Position numbers and translations under genes: made by a program. 64,000 nt of DNA, from NCBI GenBank assembly GCA_024704765.1, contig JAKMXF010000044.1:453501-517500 (forward strand). Reading direction: 5' to 3'. The notes beneath the pieces are model-generated. The model saw nothing but the letters and a program-made list of their open reading frames with translations, was not told the origin of the DNA and did no database searches. The DNA comes from Oopsacas minuta. Lineage: Eukaryota > Porifera > Hexactinellida > Lyssacinosida > Leucopsacidae. This document shows, in pieces, positions 57,302 through 64,000 of the stretch; position 1 is the stretch's first letter, and every line of letters starts with the position of its first letter.

Positions 57302-59359
57302 ATGGGTATAACAGGTCTACTCCCCTTCCTCAAGAGCATCCAACACCCAATGAACGTGTCCACATTCCAGAACCAAATAGTGGTTGTTGATGCGTATTGC
57401 TGGCTCCATAAGGGTTGTTATTCCTGTCCCATTGAGCTTATAGAGGGCAAAGAGTCTGAAATGAGGTATGTACACTATTGTATGCGAAAAGTTAACATGC
57501 TAATCTCAAAGGGTGTTAAGCCTATTTTGGTTTTCGATGGGGCGCATTTACCCAGTAAGAGGGGAACAGAGGAGAAGCGAAGGAGACAGAGGAACATTTT
57601 CAAAGAGAAGGGCATGAAATTGCTACGTGAGGGTAAGCGGAAAGAAGCGTATGATTGTTTTAAACATTGCGTCGATGTGAAACCGGAAATGGCACTCAAC
57701 CTTATCAACGCATGCAGGGCTAAAGGAATTCAGTGTATTGTGGCGCCTTATGAAGCGGACGCGCAGTTGGCCTACATGGTTAAGAACGGTCTAGCACATG
57801 CAGTCATCAGCGAGGACTCGGATCTATTGGTATTTGGGTGTGATAGAGTCCTATTTAAGATGGACGATACCGGAAATGGTGTCCTTGTAAATTTGAATGA
57901 GGTCGGGAATATTAAGGGACATAACATGCTAGGATTTACTCAGGACTCCTTCCGGTATATGTGCATACTGTCCGGGTGTGATTACCTAGATAGTATCCCT
58001 GGAATTGGATTGGTTACAGCTCATAAGTTATTGAGGAAATACGGTTTCGATGCGGAGAAGGTAATTCGAGCTGTCAAATTCGAAAAACCAACTTCAGTCG
58101 CAGATGACTATGAGGATAACTTTAGACGGGCCGATATGACGTTCCTGTACCAGACGGTTTATGACCCTCGGACCGAATCACAGGTCCCCTTGACACCGTT
58201 CCCCCCAGAGGTCGAAGTAGAAACGATAACTTTCGTAGGGGTACAAGCAACACCCACCAAGGTCAAGGGTCTGGCCCGTGGGAACATTAATCCAATCACA
58301 AACTCAATAATGGGTGACTATACTCCTAGTAAAGAGACCCAAACAACTCGCATTCCAATTACCCAAGGCGTTGTCGAGAAACATCAACGGACAATGACTA
58401 GTTTCATGAGTAGTAGACCAAGCAAGCGGAACCGTGAAGCAGATGAGATTGATAACGATCAGCTAATGGAGGTTTATGCTAAAAATGGTATACATGGTAA
58501 CAAGGATAGTACAAAGGAATGTGTGGTTAAATCAAAGAGGAAGATTTTTCCTTCTGAAAAATATTCTACTTGTATTTATTCGAGGTTTTTCTCTAAACCA
58601 AATGAAAACAATTTTGAAGTAAAAACTATGGAAAAAGACTCTAAGGAAGTTCTTCTACCAGATATTTCAAAATTGAGGACATTATCCGCTCCGATAGGTG
58701 GCTGTATCGACAACGTGGCAGATGATTATTTTGATGAAATTATGCCATCACAGACATCGTCGATGGAAATGTCAATTTCAGCCAAATCTACCCAAAATAC
58801 AATTTCATGTTATGAGGCCTGTGGTTCTCAAAATGAGGAGGTTTGTAAGTCTCCTAGGGTGCAGGAGGATACCCTAATGTCTCCTGATTTATTACAGCGT
58901 CAAATTGAAACTGAAGTTATTTCACCCGATCTACTCAAATCCAAAACAAAATCAGAAACAAACTTTCACCAGACCAATCAGAATACAGCATCTGTACTTC
59001 TGTCGAAATCTACGCAAAATCACGACAATTCAACTAATCAAAATACAATCAATACGCCTACTAAAAGTAACTCCAGCGAACCGATCACTTGTAACCAACC
59101 AAGGAACCCCTTTTTGACACCTTCCAAGGACTCCCCTATCTCAATCGTACTCTCAGAAACACCTGAAGGCGACAAAAACTCTAAAATTGACCCTGATATA
59201 CAAATATCAAGTGTGAAACAGGCCACTAACATTAAACCAATTATAAGTCAGTATTTCTCAGAACAGAATTACAGACGTCCTCTAACTGGCCTAAGTAGGC
59301 CCAAGCGCCGGCCTTTGACTGGTCAATCTAAACAAACAGTTCTAGATGTACAGAAATGA
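57302..59359 (+). CDS. EXO1: EXO1, 5'-3' exonuclease of mismatch repair and end resection
   Basis: 685 residues, single exon, ATG at 57302 opening MGITGLLPFLK. The XPG N-domain (1-99) and I-domain (about 130-230) keep the metal ligands: D30 in VVVDAYCWLHKG, the D of LVFDGAHLPSK, E and D of APYEADAQLAY, two D of SEDSDLLVFG and the D of SGCDYLDSIPGIG. The helix-hairpin-helix (IPGIGLVTAHKLL) follows. The long tail is disordered. It holds YSRFF at about 426-430, matching the R/K-S-K/R-F/Y-F type MLH1-binding box known from yeast Exo1. A KPIISQYF near 645-652 resembles a PCNA-binding box. Human EXO1 has 846 residues. The protein acts in mismatch excision and double-strand break resection. Confidence 0.93.
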   Translation: MGITGLLPFLKSIQHPMNVSTFQNQIVVVDAYCWLHKGCYSCPIELIEGKESEMRYVHYCMRKVNMLISKGVKPILVFDGAHLPSKRGTEEKRRRQRNIFKEKGMKLLREGKRKEAYDCFKHCVDVKPEMALNLINACRAKGIQCIVAPYEADAQLAYMVKNGLAHAVISEDSDLLVFGCDRVLFKMDDTGNGVLVNLNEVGNIKGHNMLGFTQDSFRYMCILSGCDYLDSIPGIGLVTAHKLLRKYGFDAEKVIRAVKFEKPTSVADDYEDNFRRADMTFLYQTVYDPRTESQVPLTPFPPEVEVETITFVGVQATPTKVKGLARGNINPITNSIMGDYTPSKETQTTRIPITQGVVEKHQRTMTSFMSSRPSKRNREADEIDNDQLMEVYAKNGIHGNKDSTKECVVKSKRKIFPSEKYSTCIYSRFFSKPNENNFEVKTMEKDSKEVLLPDISKLRTLSAPIGGCIDNVADDYFDEIMPSQTSSMEMSISAKSTQNTISCYEACGSQNEEVCKSPRVQEDTLMSPDLLQRQIETEVISPDLLKSKTKSETNFHQTNQNTASVLLSKSTQNHDNSTNQNTINTPTKSNSSEPITCNQPRNPFLTPSKDSPISIVLSETPEGDKNSKIDPDIQISSVKQATNIKPIISQYFSEQNYRRPLTGLSRPKRRPLTGQSKQTVLDVQK

Positions 59360-61109
59360 AGAGAAAAACAAAATTAGTTCTTTTTAAGATTGGTGTGTTC
59401 AATGACTATTCATGGTACTTATTTATGTACAGGTTTTCTCATTAATTCAAGGCAAATTATTAGTAAAGTTATTTGCGTTAGGGGCCGTTCAAACGTTACG
59501 TAACGCAATTTCCCTAAATTTTGACCCCCTCCCTGTGCACGATTTTTCACCATTATGTAAAAAAAGAATGAGCCGTCACACTTCCATTGATGCAAACCTG
59601 GCGTCTCGAGATTAAAGTTGTGAGTTTTGGCATTTCAACATCAAATTGAATGAACAGTAAAGAATCATAAAATATTGTCAGAACAATTTATCAAATTCCG
59701 CTTAAATAGCATAAACTAATACTCTTGCTTATTCTAAAAATAGACTACCCACAGAACTTATAACAGCGTAATCTAAACTGCAGGGTTTCTCAACTTGTAT
59801 AATTTCAATCATATGACCAAACTTGACTACCACTGTAGTCACAAAGATTTTGTATGTGGACTGTCACGCTTTAACTGGTCCGGGACCAGTTATGACCGAC
59901 TACAACTGGTCCGCCCTTGCCATATCTGATCCGCCCACTGAGTAGCCCTGAATATACTCCCAACAGAATATAGCGTCATGACAAGTCTCTATAAATGGGA
60001 AACTCTATAAGCCCGGAAATTTTCGTCCACCTTCATTCAATTCCATAGAAAAGAACCTCTATACGCGGGGAATGGGCATACTTTATAGATAATTATGCCT
60101 CATACTATTGAAAATGACATCTCTCTATAAGTGGTCAATCCTAATTTAAATTTCTTGAATAATCCATTTTTCTGCTAAATTTGGAAAAACAACACGTACT
60201 TTTCGCTATGATGAATTGAAATTTTAGATTTCTGGCAATAAAATTTCTTATAAATGTGTATATTCAACAAAGATTTACATAATTACAAGATATCTTATAC
60301 ACACTAGTTTATATTATATTCCTGTCATTCCAAACATATTATATCGGAACTACAATTAAACAATTCAGGAATCAATTGAGAGAATTTAGAAACACTCGCA
60401 AGTTAGATACATTTCAGATAAATACAATAGTCAAATACAAACTTTTGTATAACCAAAAGACGATTCTCATCAAAAGTCTATTCAGTATATCCATGTTATC
60501 ATATGAGATAGTAGTGTTTAGTTACACATTTGTGTATCTTACAGTTTTAACATAAATATCGAACATCCTTTTGTAATAGAAGAAGTACAAATGATTTCAC
60601 TGAATTGTTCTGTACATCCGAGCTTTGGATATTACTACCATTATCCGGCATCTAGATTCTTACCTATAATTCTAGGAATAATGCTATGCAGCTTAATAAC
60701 TCTCATTTCTATCCTCACTACATTTCTTGAGAAACGGTATTAGGCGCATTCGCTTCGTACATCCTTGATAAGGTATGCTGTCTGTTGGTGCATTGAAGTA
60801 ATTGTTTTATTAGCTTGTTGTACGGTATACACACTACCTCTTCTCTTTATACTTGCTCCATCACTCGCATTCATCAACTGGGTATAATTAATATATGAAA
60901 GTAAAAATTTAGCGGAATATACTGTATGCATTGTATATACGTATGTGCATGCATGCTTAATCAAATGAATTGGCGAATAACACGAACTACTCAATTGATA
61001 TTCTGCTTGTTTAATTTTCTTGAAACAAAATTCACAAACCTATAAAAGACATATTTAAACCTAACTTTATAGTGAATAGGAGAATACAAAACTATCAAAA
61101 TACACAACG
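59360..61109. other. Intergenic region
   Basis: AT-rich. Contains AACTGGTCC/GGACCAGTT (about 59873-59891, one spacer base) with a third ACTGGTCC just downstream, and CTCTATAA-type repeats at 59990-60135. The antisense frame 60740-60994 has no recognisable domain and is left out. Confidence 0.4.
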
Positions 61110-61469
61110 ATGCCTTTTAGATCAATCAATCGAATATCTCAACTCATAAGCGAGGAAAGAATTATCAATCCTGACTACAAGCAAAATAATAATTCAATGT
61201 TCATACTAACATTTCTATGCAAGAATCTGGTTGTGAGTGAACAACCCAAATCAAATAGAAATAGAAAACGAAAAAGTAACTGTCTGTCAGATGAGGAGAT
61301 AGAATCTTGTATATATTCTCGTTTCTCCTCACAAAGTTCTAGTCAGCTCGGCGAGTTCAAGAGTGCAGCACAGCTCTCTCTCTTCTCTTACAAATCTGTA
61401 ATACATGCACCTAAAGTCACTGTACAATCCTCTACACTAATGCACAAGAAGAAAATCCGATTTCAGTAA
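61110..61469 (+). CDS. Small orphan protein sharing a CIYSRF motif with EXO1
   Basis: 119 residues, ATG at 61110. The N-terminal 45 residues look folded (MFILTFLCKNLVV). A basic stretch (NRNRKRKSN) precedes CIYSRFSSQSSSQ at about 67-79, then AQLSLFSYKSV and a basic end. EXO1, 1.75 kb upstream on the same strand, has the same hexapeptide CIYSRF after a KRK stretch, continuing FSKP. No family was recognised. It could be a small real gene that evolved a similar binding peptide, or a chance frame; the shared motif raises the odds that it is coding. Confidence 0.5.
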   Translation: MPFRSINRISQLISEERIINPDYKQNNNSMFILTFLCKNLVVSEQPKSNRNRKRKSNCLSDEEIESCIYSRFSSQSSSQLGEFKSAAQLSLFSYKSVIHAPKVTVQSSTLMHKKKIRFQ

Positions 61470-62778
61470 TTACACACTTTAGTTAATCATGTACTATATT
61501 ATTGTTTATATTTCACGATTTTATACTAATTTGTACATTTATAATCATATTTAACACTTAGCTCCTACGAACAATTTAACCTATAATCTAACATTATTAA
61601 ATCTCAATTGTCTGTCTGTCTGGTTGTCCGTCCGTTGTCAAGGTATGGATTTATGGTATGCTATATTGTAATTGAATATAGCAATCCCCGAGATGACCAT
61701 GCATTTATCGTGTTTATCAAGAAAGTAAATATAATTCAATAGAACTTGAGTAGATATATCGACTATTATCCTGAATCTGATTTTCACAATTATAATTAAT
61801 CATTTTTGCGAAAAGTATTTGTTGTTTTTATGAATATATATATATAGTAAGTAAATAAATAATCCAACCTTAATTTTATCATACAGACTTGCTCCTAACG
61901 GCTACACAGGAAAATACATTCGCTGAATCCGATATTAACGTTTTCAAGTTTCAAACTTATTGTTAATATATTTTAAACAACTAATTGAAATCTCAATTTT
62001 TTGTTCAAATACATGTATACATAGAGTTTCAAAGTAAGAAAATTCTAAATCTCGCATTTTAAGTTTATCATAAGTAATTTCTAACATTTTGCATGCTACA
62101 CTTTCATTGCAGTACCATGTAGGTACTGACCCCTCTTTGCATAGCTTCCTACCCTCATGGTATAAAGTCGAAATCGTTTTTTCCCTCCAAAATGCACGGA
62201 GAAAAAGTAAAAACAAACACTTTTCAACTGCAAAGCTATTTATGCTTCGAGAGTGAAATTCTTAGTTTACATCAAATTAGTCTCTCTCTTTGTAGTCCAG
62301 AAACAACAAAAACCAATTAGTTAAGTACAATAACTGAACAATTAACAGTATTTAACCATTTTGACTAATTAAATTTGCGCTCGAAATATGGAGTTTGTCA
62401 TCACGTAACAACTGGAAGAGGGGAAAAATCAGAGAGGCAAAATTACCAGGAAGAAAACTGATTCAAACTGCACTTTTTACATGATCAAGCTAGCAAAGAA
62501 ACCCCGTAGCAAAAACCCAATAAGTCTTGTATATAAATATCTTAGGGAGTGACAAGCAATTACAAGGATGCAACATTACCAGGTGGCAAAAACTCCCGAT
62601 TTCAACTGTACGTACCTCGAGGAGCGGAGCGACAAGGTCTTTGCGAAACTACGACACTAATACATAGAATATATAGTTATGAAGTATAAATAATAGAAGT
62701 AAGAATGTTGGAAGGTAGGCTAGTACGGCTACTCTATTTCCTTTGCGATTTCAGCATCAGTCCAATCTTCAAACTTTT
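61470..62778. other. Intergenic region up to the rDNA junction
   Basis: AT-rich with an (AT)n run near 61838. No gene seen. The last bases do not look like 18S rRNA: the universal GTACACACCGCCCGTC is absent where it would be expected. Confidence 0.5.
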
Positions 62779-62802
62779 GAGAAGTGATCAAACTTGATCA
62801 TT

Positions 62803-62858
<56 letters not shown>

Positions 62859-62860
62859 CA
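62779..62860 (+). rRNA. 18S rRNA, last ~82 nt only
   Basis: The sequence from GAGAAGTGATC through GTAAAAGTCGTAACAAGG, TTTCCGTAGGTGAACCTGC and GGAAGGATCATCA is the conserved 3' end of small-subunit rRNA. The rest of the 18S gene is not upstream, so the unit is truncated at about 62779. It starts the rDNA fragment that runs off the window. Confidence 0.9.
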
Positions 62861-63273
62861 TTGTATTGTGTTGCTCGATTGAGGGGATTGAGTTACTCAA
62901 CCGCTTCTCTGTGGACTTGTGTGTATATATGAATGACCCTTTCACCTCTATGCGTCCCTGCTGTTGCATACACACACTCACACTGTGTGTGTGTGTGTTG
63001 TGGTGGGTGGTGTACGAGTTGCTAGGGTTGTTTAGTGGTTGTCACACAACAACGCTTCAGAATAAGGTCTTACTCGCAGGAGAGTTTCTTGATTGATTTG
63101 GTCCTGTGGTAAGTTAATGTGATCAAGGCCCAACTTAACACTTCCTTTATCCGCCTTATCTGTTGCTTGTTTGACGCCACTTTTTGTTTTGTTAACTTTG
63201 CCTTGTTCTTACTTTTGTTTGTTTGAATGTGTAATCATTCAATGTGAGCGAATACTATATATGTGTGTACAGT
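62861..63273 (+). other. Internal transcribed spacer 1
   Basis: About 413 nt between 18S and 5.8S, with a GTGTGTGTGTGTGTG run near 62985. Borders follow the rRNA ends. The open frame at 62866-63096 is not a gene. Confidence 0.85.
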
Positions 63274-63428
63274 ACAACTTCTAACGGTGGATCTCTCGGC
63301 TCGTGTATCGATGACGAACGCAGCCAACTGCGATACGTAGTGTGAATTGCAGAATTGTGAATCATCGAATCTTCTAACGCGCATGGCGCTTCAAGCTTGC
63401 TTGGAGCATGTCTGTCTGAGGGTCGTTT
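63274..63428 (+). rRNA. 5.8S rRNA
   Basis: About 155 nt, beginning ACAACTTCTAACGGTGGATC and containing CTCGGCTCGTG, GATGAAC-like GATGACGAACGCAG, GTGAATTGCAGAATTGTG and AATCATCGAATCTT in the usual order. Complete. The 3' border is estimated. Confidence 0.95.
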
Positions 63429-63847
63429 CCTTATAACCTTGTGCCCCTCCTACACTGAAACATGATTTGGTTTAGTTTGGTTTGGCATTGCTATGAGGCT
63501 ATCCCTGTTAAGTAACAACACTGCGCGTGCATCTTTTAGATACACTCTTGTTGTGTTTAATGGATATCTCTCAGTGTTTGTTGTTGTCTTCAGTGTGCCT
63601 TGAAAAGTGTGTGCTAGATACTGCTCTTTAGATTTGTATTCTAAATTATCAGTTGGGCTGATTGTTCTGTTCCAACCAATTTAGGAGGCATATACTGGTG
63701 AGTATTTCTTGTCGGCTACTCTCTATTTCATGCAAGTATATACACACATAATGTAGTGGTGTGTGTGTGTACTCGAGTCTTTGACTTGCTGCTGCTACTG
63801 CTACTACTGCTGCTTGTTTTACTTGCAAGATTTATTTTCTTTTTCAG
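63429..63847 (+). other. Internal transcribed spacer 2
   Basis: About 419 nt between 5.8S and 28S. It contains a CTGCTGCTACTGCTACTACT run near 63789 and TGTGTGTGTGT near 63762. Confidence 0.85.
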
Positions 63848-63868
63848 GACCTCAGATTAGGCAAGGAT

Positions 63869-63915
<47 letters not shown>

Positions 63916-64000
63916 AAGGATTCCCAGAGTAATGGCGAATGAAATGGGATCGGCTCAAGCTGATAATCTCTGGCTGCTTTCATGTGGTCAGCGAATTGTA
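63848..64000 (+). rRNA. 28S rRNA, 5' end (continues beyond window)
   Basis: GACCTCAGATTAGGCAAGG, ATACCCGCTGAATTTAAGC and ATATTACTAAGCGGAGGAAA mark the start of large-subunit rRNA. The D1 region that follows reads GGATTCCCAGAGTAATGGCG, somewhat diverged from the common animal GTAACGGCGAGTGAA pattern. Confidence 0.93.

Noticed and set aside
60740-60994. Antisense 84-codon frame
   Set aside because: No domain, no splice or composition signal that sets it apart from chance.
62866-63096. 76-codon frame
   Set aside because: It lies in ITS1.

Overview
The window reads as nuclear DNA of an animal, probably an early-branching one; a sponge is plausible, but the sequence alone does not prove it. The case rests on spliceosomal introns, on animal-type genes (a BRSK/SAD kinase, a CPEB translational regulator, the KICSTOR subunit SZT2, PPP1R42, EXO1, NDUFA2, LSM8, NAXD, OGFOD2), on an animal-like 5.8S rRNA, and on hAT, mariner and Merlin DNA transposons. 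The sequence is AT-rich. Most genes here are single-exon; BRSK is the exception, with 22 exons whose phases I could join without a break.

Layout. 1-386: the 3' end of an unrecognised gene. 971-1879: PPP1R42. 2912-17251: BRSK kinase. Two intronless genes lie antisense inside its introns: a CPEB2-4-type protein at 9678-10766 and a PDZ-SAM-SAM protein at 13970-15151. 19160-20167: a BTB protein that resembles part of SLX4. 20879-21895: OGFOD2. 22556-23569 (-): NAXD. 24996-25286 (-): NDUFA2. 26751-34535 (-): SZT2 as one 7.8 kb exon. 35062-39159 (-): a two-exon multi-pass membrane protein of unknown family.

39500-46600 is a nested transposon region. A decayed Merlin transposase is flanked by degenerate inverted and tandem arms. 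A hAT element of 2340 bp with a perfect 8-bp target-site duplication sits inside an older repeat, and a small repeat sits inside the hAT. 48277-48567: LSM8. Its last codons, stop and poly(A) signal lie in a 738-bp duplication of the 3' half of an orphan gene located 7.8 kb downstream at 55918-56664. Between the two copies are an internally deleted hAT element (51675-53570) and a broken mariner (53711-54832). 57302-59359: EXO1. 61110-61469: a small orphan gene that shares a hexapeptide with EXO1. The window ends in rDNA: a very short 18S 3' end, ITS1, 5.8S, ITS2 and the 28S 5' end.

These are housekeeping and signalling genes, not an operon. The loose themes are nutrient signalling (SZT2), LKB1-type kinase signalling (BRSK), RNA control (CPEB, LSM8), DNA repair (EXO1, possibly the SLX4-like gene) and mitochondrial metabolism (NDUFA2, NAXD). 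The most unusual feature is the capture of a foreign 3' end by LSM8. All calls rest on reading motifs by eye; no database search was run.
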